A stretch of 64,000 nucleotides of DNA from Planctomycetota bacterium (GTDB lineage: Bacteria > Planctomycetota > Brocadiia > SM23-32 > JAKLEA01), in NCBI GenBank assembly GCA_022711755.1, contig JAKLEA010000019.1, positions 52,166 through 116,165 on the forward strand, read 5' to 3'. How positions within the stretch are numbered: the stretch's first letter is position 1; the number at the start of each line of letters is the position of its first letter. The notes below the pieces were generated by a model, which made no database searches, was not told the DNA's origin, and worked only from the letters and a program-made list of their open reading frames with translations. Both the position numbers and the translations under genes were made by a program. Below, piece by piece: positions 47,901 through 57,300 of this stretch.

Positions 47901-48170
47901 CTTTCTGACAAGTTCCTCGACCGCAAAGAGTTTCTCCCGGTTATCCCCGCTCTTGTAGCCTGCAACTGCGGAGACGGTCCCGTCAATCGCGGCAAACTCC
48001 TCCTCACTGACGGCTTCCACCGCCGGTTCAGGAGCAGCCGCCTCGGAGGATGCAACCTGCGCCTTCGGCTCATCGGCTGGAGGCTCGACAACGGTCTGCT
48101 GCTCCTGTGTTGCGCAGGCGCAGAGGGTTGCCAGAATAGAGAGAACCAGTATTTTCAGGATGATGCGCAT
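45000..48170 (-). CDS. HEAT-repeat lipoprotein with two C-terminal beta-sandwich modules
   Basis: 1056 residues. The N-terminus is a lipoprotein signal (LSILATLCAC), then a Glu/Ala/Pro linker and about 600 residues of HEAT-type helical repeats (VAVAAIDALGRIGG, VRVAALGALRQVGD, VRIAALESLTILA). Two similar modules follow (about 745-890 and 900-1050), each opening W-x-VAGPY (TSWQVAGPYE, LDWKVAGPYD) and containing AYARTWI, GTDDSVKVWFNG or GSDDGIKVWLND, and GWN-L-LKITQ. These look like the carbohydrate-binding-type PA14-like sandwiches of PVC proteins. GGAGG lies 9 bases before ATG 48170. First gene of the operon that ends at 43172. Likely anchored scaffold; exact role unknown. Confidence 0.85.
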   Translation of the reverse strand: MRIILKILVLSILATLCACATQEQQTVVEPPADEPKAQVASSEAAAPEPAVEAVSEEEFAAIDGTVSAVAGYKSGDNREKLFAVEELVRKTHGRPACRARIEQRLIELLEKESSPDAKLFICRQLFSVGTDVSVPALSKQLSDPASVDMACYALAGNSSDVAGQALRDVLASKEPCVLIAVADLVGARRDALACDQLAKLATHDDDGVAVAAIDALGRIGGAESVKALDDLRAASTDKRRRGAACDALLRCARIALAEGRNEEAVAIWKNLAGPGESEVVRASSLVGLSEASSEDALPLVIPALREDSRILKAAAVRCIREMKGTSVGKLMEEELPKLPPADQVLLIGALASRGGSDVKTVISRSAGSANEDVRVAALGALRQVGDASSLPLLITAAAGQSKREGGVAMASIVGMRVADADSALITFVNKGPAAERRVVIEALAHRKADAATPALLQAARDEDPGVRIAALESLTILAAPKDMKDLAAVLLKASSQTEMKAAEKAVVATAGRNADKAVAADELLSRLPQITDTKIRCSVIRALGGIANDKVLAALVKEKDSEQSEARDAAVRALAEWPDARVYATLRDMAIAGKNETQRVLALRGAARVLPLDAARSGPDTVAEFSKLMGAAKKPDERKMVLAGMAELKSLEALNAILPMLKDQTVRMEAAHAVMKVGLTIRGAHPKEAQAAMKAVTEQIKDESVVAQARAAIEEIRRYQDFITSWQVAGPYEIKGKSHMDLFEVAFPPETDQSPTVKWEIIPPSADPNRPWMFDLLAKYGGQQKVAYARTWIHSDKRQRAGLELGTDDSVKVWFNGRPILAHKIERGAAPGQEKVDITLQQGWNSLMLKITQNVMMWDFCAQLRGADGDEIKGVTFDCAHIEEGRLMVVGSSGDFILDWKVAGPYDAEGKQYNELFDIPLGPEKEGEVKWQDFKAGDGGMVGLFEKWGENNNKAAYARTWIFSETEQDVSVDVGSDDGIKVWLNDAVIIADNTNRGAQPGQDHADVVLRKGWNRLTLKITQGGGGWGFCAQIGSPVPGGKLEGVRFDPSKGGEAR

Positions 48171-48429
48171 GATGACCAACCTCCGCTCAATCTCAGAACG
48201 GCGGGTAATTTCGCGTCAAGACGCCTGAGCCGGACAGCGCCGGGGGCGTCACGGAGAACGGATTGTATCAAACCGGCGCAAGCCGGGCAATCGAGGCATA
48301 ATTTAAGGCTTTTACGAGGCAGCAACTGGCAGGGGCACGTTGCAACTTGCCCCTGACGCGCTTGACTCTGAAGCCGCGCAAGGCGACCATACTGGGGCGT
48401 CCCCATCGCGGACGCGAAGGAGGACGCAC

Positions 48430-49065
48430 ATGCCGGTTTTCAAGAGCGGGCAGGATTGCGCGCCCCAGTGGTGCGAGCTTGAGGATTTCGACATTATCGA
48501 ATTGCCGCCCGGGGGAAAGGCAAAATTCTCCCGCGTCGCACTCCGGGAAAAGCTCATCGTCACCAGCGGGACATGCGATCTCACATTCGGCAACAAAACC
48601 GTCAGGGCGAAGAAAGGCGACTGCCTCGATCTTGACGCGGATGCGGGTTCCTTCGAGGTCGTCTCCGCTTCGCCCGATTGCGCCGTCGTAAGAATGTCCG
48701 GACGATGGGGCGAACATACCGGTGGATTCGGCCTCTTCTCGGTCACCCGCTGCGATTCCCCGCGGGACGGAGGCGATCCGGCAGGATATGCGAAGGCGAC
48801 GAACTTCGACAGCCACTACCACGATTGTGACGAATACTGGATAATCGTCAAAGGCTGCGGGATAGCCGTCTCCGAGGGCAGGGCCTACATTGTCGGTCCC
48901 GGCGATTGCGTGGCGACGGGCATGGGACATCATCACGATTTCCCCCAGGTTTTCGAGCCGGTGGAAGCCGTCTATTTCGAAACCACGATGCAGGGGCGCA
49001 AACGCGCGGGCCATCTCTGGGAACACGCGCACGGCCCGGCGGAACCAGAAAAGGAAAGAATCTGA
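48430..49065 (+). CDS. cupin-domain protein
   Basis: 211 residues with two cupin-like barrels. The first half has LPPGGKAKFSRVALREKL and the second carries likely metal ligands in FDSHYHDCDEYWIIVKG and GMGHHHDFPQ. Such double cupins bind or epimerise sugars and sugar acids. AAGGAGG precedes ATG 48430 by 7 bases. The oxidoreductase gene begins 14 bases downstream, so they form an operon. Confidence 0.85.
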   Translation: MPVFKSGQDCAPQWCELEDFDIIELPPGGKAKFSRVALREKLIVTSGTCDLTFGNKTVRAKKGDCLDLDADAGSFEVVSASPDCAVVRMSGRWGEHTGGFGLFSVTRCDSPRDGGDPAGYAKATNFDSHYHDCDEYWIIVKGCGIAVSEGRAYIVGPGDCVATGMGHHHDFPQVFEPVEAVYFETTMQGRKRAGHLWEHAHGPAEPEKERI

Positions 49066-49079
49066 GGAAAGGGACACCA

Positions 49080-50162
49080 ATGGCATACAGGATGATCCAG
49101 GTCGGGACTGGCGGATTCGGAGGGGCGTGGTGCCAGTCATTCCTCCCGCCGAACGTCAAGGAAGGGCTGATTGAGGTCGTTGCCGCCGTTGACATCAATC
49201 CGGAATCGCTGAAGAACGCGCAAGCGCATCTGGGACTCCGCCCGGAACAGTGCTATACGGACATCAGCAGGACTTTCGATGAAAACAAGGCTGACTTCTG
49301 CGCGATCATCGTGCCCCCCGCGCATCACGAAAGCGTCGTGGACGTCGCGCTGGCCCATGACATGCACATTCTCTCCGAAAAACCGATAGCGGATACCATG
49401 GCGGCGTCCGCGCGCATAGCCGCGAAGGTCAGGAGCGCCGGGAAGAAGATGGGCGTCACTATGAGCCATCGCTTCGATCAGGACAAGACAACCCTGCGCA
49501 ACGAGATTCGCTCCGGAAGGCATGGCGCGCTTGACTACCTGGTCTGCCGATTCACATGCGATTGCAGAAGATTCGGGAGTTGGGGGCGTTTCAGGCATGA
49601 GATCAAGGACGCGCTCCTGATCGAAGGGGCGGTCCATCACCTCGACATCCTCGCCGACATGTGCGGCGGCCTTTGCGACACCATCTACGCGCAGACGTGG
49701 AACCCGCGATGGGGCGAGTTCCGAGGCGACTCCCAGGCGCTCGCGACGATGGCCATGGGCAACGGGACGCGCGCTTTCTACGAGGGCGCGAAGGCCAACG
49801 CAGTGGGCTTCAACGGATGGTGCCGGGAATACATCCGGGCGGAGTGCGAAGGCGCCACGCTCATAACCAGCAAGCGTCGCGTGGAGCGTTTCCCCTACGA
49901 TTCTTCAAAAAAGTGGAATGAGCAGACGGAAGGACAGGGCCAGGAAGTTCCACTCATCCAGCAGCCCAAGTGGGCCAACACGTGGCTGATCGAGAAATTC
50001 GTCAAATGGCTTGACGGCGGGGAGCCGATGGAGACCAACGTCGAGGACAACCTGCAATCCGTCGCCCTCGTTTTTGCAGGGATAGAGAGCAGCCGGACCG
50101 GCGCGCCTGTGAAAGTGCAGGAATTCCTCGAAACCGCAAAACGGCAGACCTGTTTGAGGTGA
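49080..50162 (+). CDS. Gfo/Idh/MocA family oxidoreductase
   Basis: 360 residues, cytoplasmic. The NAD(P)-binding strand is MIQVGTGGFGGAW, followed by AAVDINPES, the EKP motif (HILSEKPIADT) and the catalytic His in IEGAVHHLDILADM. The C-terminal domain has RAECEGATLI and VEDNLQSVALVFAGIESS. It oxidises or epimerises a sugar or sugar acid in the predicted catabolic cluster (cupin before, kelch lipoprotein 5 bases after). Confidence 0.93.
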   Translation: MAYRMIQVGTGGFGGAWCQSFLPPNVKEGLIEVVAAVDINPESLKNAQAHLGLRPEQCYTDISRTFDENKADFCAIIVPPAHHESVVDVALAHDMHILSEKPIADTMAASARIAAKVRSAGKKMGVTMSHRFDQDKTTLRNEIRSGRHGALDYLVCRFTCDCRRFGSWGRFRHEIKDALLIEGAVHHLDILADMCGGLCDTIYAQTWNPRWGEFRGDSQALATMAMGNGTRAFYEGAKANAVGFNGWCREYIRAECEGATLITSKRRVERFPYDSSKKWNEQTEGQGQEVPLIQQPKWANTWLIEKFVKWLDGGEPMETNVEDNLQSVALVFAGIESSRTGAPVKVQEFLETAKRQTCLR

Positions 50163-50166
50163 TTGC

Positions 50167-51177
50167 GTGAGAAACCACTACATCCGCGCCGCAGGCATGA
50201 TGTTCTCCATTGCTCTCGTCCTTCCGGCAGGTTGCGCAACCTCCGACCGGGACGGTCTGCATATCGAGTGGCGATACGGTCCTCAGTTGAAGGAAAGCCG
50301 CGGCTCGCATTCAGTAGCAGCGGTGAACGGCATTATCTGGGCCGCAGGCGGCACAAACTGGGTGTCGGGAAACAAGCTTTGGCTGGATTCCGTCGAAATC
50401 CTCGACGTCGAATCCGCCGAATGGCTGCCAGGACCGCAGATGCCGCGCCGCAGAGCGGGCGGCCATGCCTTCCCGACGTCTGACGGATTCGCCATATTCG
50501 GCGGCTGTGAAGGCGATGCCGCCCTCGCCTCCGGTGTGGAACTGGCGTTCCGCCATGGAAAGGCTGTCTGGACCCAGACAGTGAACCTGCCGTCCCCCCG
50601 CGTCTACGGTTCAGCAACCTGCGTATCAGGAAAATACTTCATTGCCGGCGGAACATCGGACCCCGCCGGCCTCAGCCCGAGTCCGGACTCCTTCATCACA
50701 TATGATCCCGGCATGACTGAAAAAGGCTGGACGGCTCTCGAACCAATGCCACAACCATGCGTCAACGCCTGCGCGGTCGGCATAGCCGAGAAGGTCTACA
50801 TTTTCGGCGGTTGCGTTCCAGACAAGGATAAGGGAGTCATTAACCTTGATAGGGCGGCATGTTATGACCCAGCATCAATGAAATGGGAGGCGATTGCACC
50901 GGCTCCCTTCCCCTGCAGGGGTTGGACGGCGATTGCCTGGCGGAACAGATACGCAATTCTAATGGGTGGATATGCCGGGCTGGGGGCGGGCGACGGATTC
51001 ACAAATCGCGTGATCGTCTTCGACACGGTCACGCGCTCATATCGTGATTCCGCGCCAATGCCAATGGCAAACTTTACCGAATCGGTCCTCGCCGGAAAGA
51101 CGATTTATCTTATCGGCGGGGAGGACGCCAAAAAGCATAGGACGCCGACAACCATGATCGGCGAAATCCGGGATTAA
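50167..51177 (+). CDS. kelch-repeat lipoprotein (mutarotase-like)
   Basis: 336 residues with lipobox PAGC (Cys23) and about six kelch blades, visible as IIWAAGGT, FAIFGGC, YFIAGGT, VYIFGGC, YAILMGGY and IYLIGGE. Kelch propellers of this type include NanM-like sialic acid mutarotases, which work in the periplasm beside a transporter. GTG start at 50167, 5 bases after the oxidoreductase stop, so it is in the same operon. The symporter fusion downstream repeats the same fold, supporting a shared sugar substrate. Confidence 0.85.
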   Translation: MRNHYIRAAGMMFSIALVLPAGCATSDRDGLHIEWRYGPQLKESRGSHSVAAVNGIIWAAGGTNWVSGNKLWLDSVEILDVESAEWLPGPQMPRRRAGGHAFPTSDGFAIFGGCEGDAALASGVELAFRHGKAVWTQTVNLPSPRVYGSATCVSGKYFIAGGTSDPAGLSPSPDSFITYDPGMTEKGWTALEPMPQPCVNACAVGIAEKVYIFGGCVPDKDKGVINLDRAACYDPASMKWEAIAPAPFPCRGWTAIAWRNRYAILMGGYAGLGAGDGFTNRVIVFDTVTRSYRDSAPMPMANFTESVLAGKTIYLIGGEDAKKHRTPTTMIGEIRD

Positions 51178-51260
51178 AGTCAGACGAGGATTTGTTTTTT
51201 ACATTGGATTTTCCATTGGGAATGGCGCAGTGCGTCGAATCCTGCTCACTCGGCATCAAG

Positions 51261-51288
51261 TTGACGCTCCGCATGACGGCGGTATGAT
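51261..51288 (+). promoter_or_regulatory. sigma70-type promoter of the symporter fusion gene
   Basis: TTGACG (51261-51266) and TATGAT (51283-51288), 16 bases apart, 57 bases before ATG 51345; the gene may therefore also be transcribed separately from the upstream operon. Confidence 0.55.
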
Positions 51289-51344
51289 GTCACGCCGTTG
51301 AACATGCAATTCCGCTTGAAACACAAATTAGAAGAACATAACGC

Positions 51345-54254
51345 ATGAGAACAATCCTTAGAGCGCTGGCGTTCCTCGTTCTGATAGCGCTGCCGCTTTA
51401 TTGCGACGAAGCCGGCGCGCATTCAGTCAATATCCTGAAATGGGGGGAACTGCCTGAACTACCTCCAGCTCCCGGCCGGGATATCCAGCCGGGCGTAGCT
51501 GGTCCTTTCGTCGGTATCCACAACGATATCCTTCTGGTTGCCGGCGGAGCAAACTTTCCCGACGGCATGCCCTGGGAGGGGGGCAGGAAGGTATGGCATG
51601 ATAACATTTATGTTCTCCGAAAAGTCGCAGATGGCAGGCGCGAGTGGATAAGCGACGCCGGATTCAAACTGCCAAGAGCGCTCGCATACGGCGCTTCGGT
51701 CAACCTTGACGGCGGCGTTCTCTGCATCGGCGGGTGCGACGCGGAGAAATCATACGCAGACGTCTTTCTTGTGCGATGGGACGCACTTAAGCGTGAAATA
51801 TCCTTCAGCGAATTCCCATCGCTTCCGGTTCCGCTATCGTTCATGACCGGCGCTCGACTTGGAAGCAAAATTTACGTCGTCGGGGGGAAGACGGAATCGG
51901 CGTCAACCTGTTCTTTCTTTATGCTTGACCTTACGCGGCAGGGCAAGGCCGGTTTCGCATGGGAAGAACTTCCCCCCTGGCCCGGACCTGAAAGAATCCT
52001 CCCGGTGGTCGCCGCGCAGAATAACGGCGCGAGCGACTGCCTGTATGTCTTCAGCGGGCGCAACGAACAACCGGGGATGGAAACCGCCATTCTCACGGAC
52101 GCATATCGTTTCGATCCAAAGGCGTATGAGTCTGAATTGAAGCGTTCCGGCAAGGACGCCGCATGCAAGATCGCATGGAAACGTCTGAGCGACGTATGCG
52201 TCGGCAAATCAGGCTCAAGCGCCAGGAGCGTGATGGGCGGCTCAGCCGTTCCGTCAGGAGTTAACCATGTCATCGTCATCGGCGGAGACGAAGGGCGAGT
52301 ATTCATGCAATCCGCCCGCCTTGCGAAGAAGATTGCCGATCTCGAAAAGAAACTTGAATCGGAGTCCGAGCCTGAGGCGAAAAAGACGCTCGCCGATACC
52401 GTCGCGCAGGAGAAGCGGGCGAATCAGAAACTCCTCGAATACCATCCCGGATTCAGCCGCGATGTTCTGGCGTATCACGCCGTCACGGACAGTTGGGCCG
52501 TCCTCGGGCGCATGCCGTCCGATTGCCCGGTGACGACTTGCGCAGTCGTCTGGGACGGCGCAATCGTCGTCCCGACCGGCGAAATCCGCCCCGGCGTGCG
52601 CAGCCCAAAGGTCTGGACTGGCTGCGGAGAGACATCCCGCAGGTTCGGAATCCTGAACTACACAGTTGTCGGGATATACCTTTTGAGCATGGTCTTGATA
52701 GGCGTCCTGCTCATGGGCAGGGAGAAAAGCACGGACGACTTCTTCCGGGCCGGCAGACGCGTTCCCTGGTGGGCGGCGGGCCTGAGCATCTTCGGGACGC
52801 AGTTGAGCGCGATCACCTTCATGGCCATTCCAGCCAAGACATTCTCCACCGATTGGCGCATGTTCCTGTTCAACATGACGATCATCATGATCGCCCCGTT
52901 CATCATCCTGTGGTTTCTGCCGTTCTATCGCCGACTGAATGTAACAACGGCCTACGAATACCTTGAGAAGCGTTTCAACCTCGCCGCGCGACTCTGCGGC
53001 AGCCTCATGTTCGTTATTGTACAACTCGGCAGGATCGGAATTGTTCTATACCTCCCCTCCATTGCGCTTTCTGTTGTTTCCGGAATGGATGTTCGGCTCT
53101 GTGTTCTGGCGATGGGCGTTTTCTCGATCATCTATACCGCTCTGGGCGGCATCGAGGCCGTCATCTGGACAGATGTAATCCAGGTGATAGTTCTGCTTGG
53201 CGGCGCTCTCCTGTGCTTTGCCATGATGATCTTCCACGTTGACGGCGGGCCGGGGGCATTTGTCAGAATGGCGCTGGAAGCGGACAAGTTCAGAATGCTC
53301 GACTTTTCCCTCTCGATGAACTCGCCGACGTTCTGGGTGGTGATGCTGGGCGGGTTCGCCGTGAACTTCATCAGCTACGGAAGCGACCAGGCCGTCATTC
53401 AGCGATACCTCACCACGCCCGACGAGAAAGCGGCGGCAAAGGGAATCCGCATCAACGCCATAATGTGCGTCCCGTCCTCGATACTCTTCTTTGCAATCGG
53501 GACCGCGTTGTTCGCGTTCTTCAAATCGCATCCTGAAACCATGAACCCGACGCTGACGAACGCCGACGCCATTTTCCCGTGGTTCATCGTCACGCAGTTG
53601 CCCAACGGCGTCGCGGGATTGCTCATCGCCGCCATCTTCGCCGCCGCAATGTCAACGCTGGACAGCAGCATGAATTCGATTGCCACGGCGCTGACAACGG
53701 ATTTCTATCGCAGGTTGAAGATCGGTTTCGCCCACCGTAACCCCTGGACCGCAGCGCCCGACCGGGAGACGGCTCATCTGTCGGGAATCCGGGGGTTCCT
53801 GGCAAGAAGGCAGGATGCGATTCCAGTGAAACGGATCGAGCTTGAGGAAAGCGCGTACCTGAGCTTCGCGAGGTGGATTACAGTGGTGGTCGGGGTGGCC
53901 GGAACTGGCTTTGCGCTGATGATGACGCGCTGGAACATCAAGTCGCTCTGGGACCAGCTCAACACGATTCTCGGCCTGTTTGCCGGGGGGTTGGCCGGGA
54001 TGTTCCTGCTGGGTATCTTCAGCAGGCGAGCGCACGGATGGTGCGCGGTCATAGGGCTTGCCGCAAGCGGACTGGTTCAATACCTGATCAGCAGATACAC
54101 ACACGTCCACATTCTGCTTTACAGCTTCACGGGTCTGGCGGTCTGCGTAATCGTCGGAGAACTCGCGGCCTTCCTTATCCCGTCGAATGGGAAATCAATC
54201 GAGGGATTGACGTATTACACAATGCCTAAGGAAACGCCAACCGAAGTGACGTAA
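51345..54254 (+). CDS. kelch (mutarotase-like) domain fused to a sodium:solute symporter
   Basis: 969 residues. A signal peptide (LRALAFLVLIALPLYCDEAGA) leads to an exported kelch propeller (about 30-425; LLVAGGANFPDG, VLCIGGCD, IYVVGGK, VIVIGGDEG), resembling the cyclically permuted NanM-type mutarotases. From about residue 432 comes a sodium:solute symporter of the SSS family with some 13 helices (YTVVGIYLLSMVLIGVLLMG, TDDFFRAGRRVPWWAAG, and the Na-site region SYGSDQAVIQRYL). The fusion would convert a sugar anomer at the surface and pass it to the transporter. Such fusions are known in PVC bacteria; sialic acid is one plausible substrate. Not proven here. Confidence 0.9.
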   Translation: MRTILRALAFLVLIALPLYCDEAGAHSVNILKWGELPELPPAPGRDIQPGVAGPFVGIHNDILLVAGGANFPDGMPWEGGRKVWHDNIYVLRKVADGRREWISDAGFKLPRALAYGASVNLDGGVLCIGGCDAEKSYADVFLVRWDALKREISFSEFPSLPVPLSFMTGARLGSKIYVVGGKTESASTCSFFMLDLTRQGKAGFAWEELPPWPGPERILPVVAAQNNGASDCLYVFSGRNEQPGMETAILTDAYRFDPKAYESELKRSGKDAACKIAWKRLSDVCVGKSGSSARSVMGGSAVPSGVNHVIVIGGDEGRVFMQSARLAKKIADLEKKLESESEPEAKKTLADTVAQEKRANQKLLEYHPGFSRDVLAYHAVTDSWAVLGRMPSDCPVTTCAVVWDGAIVVPTGEIRPGVRSPKVWTGCGETSRRFGILNYTVVGIYLLSMVLIGVLLMGREKSTDDFFRAGRRVPWWAAGLSIFGTQLSAITFMAIPAKTFSTDWRMFLFNMTIIMIAPFIILWFLPFYRRLNVTTAYEYLEKRFNLAARLCGSLMFVIVQLGRIGIVLYLPSIALSVVSGMDVRLCVLAMGVFSIIYTALGGIEAVIWTDVIQVIVLLGGALLCFAMMIFHVDGGPGAFVRMALEADKFRMLDFSLSMNSPTFWVVMLGGFAVNFISYGSDQAVIQRYLTTPDEKAAAKGIRINAIMCVPSSILFFAIGTALFAFFKSHPETMNPTLTNADAIFPWFIVTQLPNGVAGLLIAAIFAAAMSTLDSSMNSIATALTTDFYRRLKIGFAHRNPWTAAPDRETAHLSGIRGFLARRQDAIPVKRIELEESAYLSFARWITVVVGVAGTGFALMMTRWNIKSLWDQLNTILGLFAGGLAGMFLLGIFSRRAHGWCAVIGLAASGLVQYLISRYTHVHILLYSFTGLAVCVIVGELAAFLIPSNGKSIEGLTYYTMPKETPTEVT

Positions 54255-54332
54255 CAAGCGAGTTTCCGACATGTATGCAGTATTTCAAGAAAGCCTTCGC
54301 CTTTTGTCGGCTGATTCAAGCATCGGAGAAAA

Positions 54333-57300
54333 TTACGTCGTCTCCACGCTGATGACGTAATCCGTCCCAGCCGGCATGGCCTTCCACAATCCCTTGTTCT
54401 TCGATGCGATTGTCCATTGCCCCGTCGGGGCGGCTCCGCTGCCTATCGCTCCGCCGATGTGGACGTTCACCAGTTTGGCCGTCCCCGCGAAACCGGACGG
54501 AACGTATGGCGCGCCGTTCTCGCCACCGTCGCTGAAGACGTTGTCCGCCCCGGCGTCGCCGCCGTGCTCGTTCCAGACGCCCACAAGGACGTTCGAGCGC
54601 GTCAGATTGCCGCCCACGTAGAGATATCCGAGCTGCGCGGTCTTCCCGGCGGGAAGGCTGCCGGTCCCGATGCCTACGTCCGTCGCGTTCATGTTGCCGA
54701 GAATGAACAGGTTCTGGGCGTTCTGCGCCAGAATCTGCGCGCGCGCATCGCCATTTGCGTCGGCGTTCTTTGCTATCAGCGTGCCAATGCCCGCCGCATC
54801 AATCATCCCCTTGAACGTCCCCTTTGCGACGCTGACGGTTGAGAGCGTCCCGCCGGATTCGATCGTCGCGGTCAGATCGCCCGACGAGACGATGATGTTC
54901 TTCCCGTCGCCGGTCAGGTCAATGCTCCCGGCAAGGTTGCCCTTCTGAACGACCAGCGTGTCCAGCGATGCGGCGGTGATTGTCGTATCAACTCCGCTTC
55001 CGACAACCATCGTCTTGATCGCTCCGCCGGCAATGACCGAGCCGGTTCCGGTCAGCGTTCCAGTCGTGAATAGCGTGCTGATGGTCCGGGCGGCTTCAAC
55101 GTGGGCAGATACGTTTCCAGCGGCATAAAACAGGTTGATGTCTCCGGCCTTCACGGTTCCTGAGACCGGACCTGACGAATAGAACGTCGCTATTTTCCCG
55201 GTAGCGTTGACTTCGCCCGTCACCGGCCCCTTCGAGTAAAGCGTGTTGATCGAGCCGGCAGTGATCTTGCCGCTCAAGGCAGCAGCGGACTTGTAGCCGG
55301 TGTAGATCACGTCCGCCGATCCGGTGATGCTGACGTCTCCGGAAAGCCCCGCGCCGGTAATGAGCGTGCCTAGTTTCTTCGCAACGACGTTACCGGAAAT
55401 GCTGTCCCCCGCGCCGTAGACGATGGCTGTTCCGATGTTGCCCTGGGAATAAAGCCCGGCTTCCGCAGGAATCGTCATTACGGGAAGCGTCTGCCCCATG
55501 ACGGTCAATTCCCTCGTAAGCCCCGTAATCGAGGAATTCACCACGGCCGTCCCGATATCGCCTATCGCGGCAAGGAAGCTGATATCGCCAGTGCCGAGTC
55601 TCTGATCAACGAAGACCTCCAGCGAGCCTTCCACCGCGATCCCAAGACTGCTGAAATCCGCGTTGCTCCACGCGCCGCCGTTATACACCCTCGCGCGGGC
55701 GACAATCACAGCCCCGCGCTGTCCCTTGACGATCAAGAGGTCATTTGCCAGATTGGCGGCATTGTATGGCGTGCCGTCCGTGCCATCATAATCGCCGTTG
55801 ATCGGAATTCCGTTGTCCAACCCGTCAACATCGTACACGTAGACCGTCGCAGGCCCGACATCAACCGCGCCCAGCAGTACCGGCTCCGGAATGTTCGAGA
55901 TCACAGTGACATGCGTGACTGCCGGCGTCTGATCGCTCAATCCGTCGTCATCCGTTACGACTAAAGTGATCGTATACTCGCCAAGAGTATTCAGAATGAG
56001 ACTGCCCGGGTCCTCGACGCTGAACGTGTGGTCTTCAGGCCCCGTCACCGTCCACGCCCATTGCGCAATTGTTCCGTCGTCCGTCCATGAACTCTGTAGA
56101 TTGACGCTCTCGCCGGACTTGATCGTTGCCCCGTCCGCCGGGCTGTCAATGACGCCTTCCGGGAATTCGCTCCCCTCAGGTAAAACCGTAACCGACACAA
56201 CAAAGGGGGATGGATCGTCCAGCCCCAGATCATTCGTAACGGTCAGGGTTATGAGGTATGCGCCGGCCGTGTTGAGAATCAGCTCGCCTGGGTCTTCAAC
56301 ATTGAATGTGTGATTCTCCGGTCCGGTCACCTGCCATTCCCATGCGACAACGTTTGCGTCGTCGGTCCACGAGCTTTGCAGATTGAGCGCATCGCCGGCG
56401 TTCACGTAAGTCCCGTTTGCAGGAGAGTCAATGACGCCGTTGGGCGGATCGAACAGCCCCGCCGTGTCCATCAGCAGCACCCCGACGTTACCCGCCGGCA
56501 GCCACAATCGCGAGCCAACCATCGTCGCCGAACTGCCGAAGTCCGGGACGGCAAACGTCCGCTCCTGAACCATGTGCGCCGGATCGGACACGTCAACGAA
56601 TATCAGCCCGCCGGTCCTCCCTACAACCGCTACGCCGTTGATGACCGTGATCTGCCACGGATCGTTCTCTATGCCGCCGAGGCTGCCGAGTTTGACCGGC
56701 GCCATCACGTCCGTAATGTCCCAGGCCGAGATCGCGTCGTCCTCAGTGATGTAGACGGTATTGCCCACATGGTCAATACCCCATGCGTTGCGCCCCGATG
56801 CGAATGAATTGACGCGCGTCATCGTTGCCGGATTGCTTATGTCCACGACGACGACGCCCAGCCCGCGATCAACGACAAAGGCCCGATCTCCCTGAATGTA
56901 TGCCTCCACGGCCTGATTAAGATTGCCGGAGGTCCCCATGTTAAGGAGCGTACCGATCTGCGTAATGTTTGCCGGATCGCTGATATTGTACGCCGTGAAT
57001 CCGGAGGAGAAGCGCGAGACAAAGGCTATGTCGTCAACAATCTGCACATTCACGGCCAGCGCCCCGGCCCCTATGCTGTCCAGCAGGGTAATGTTTGACG
57101 GATCGCTGACGTTCACGGTCAGGAATCCGCCCCACGTATCCGTCAGGAACGCCGTATTGCCTACCACTTCGACGTCGCGCACCGAGTTTGAGGTGTCGTA
57201 TGAATCGAGCAGGACTGCGGCCAGCGGATCGGTGACGTCGTATATCAGCAATCCCGCCTCACCCGCCGCGACGTAAAGCAGGTTGCCCACCTGCTGGGTC

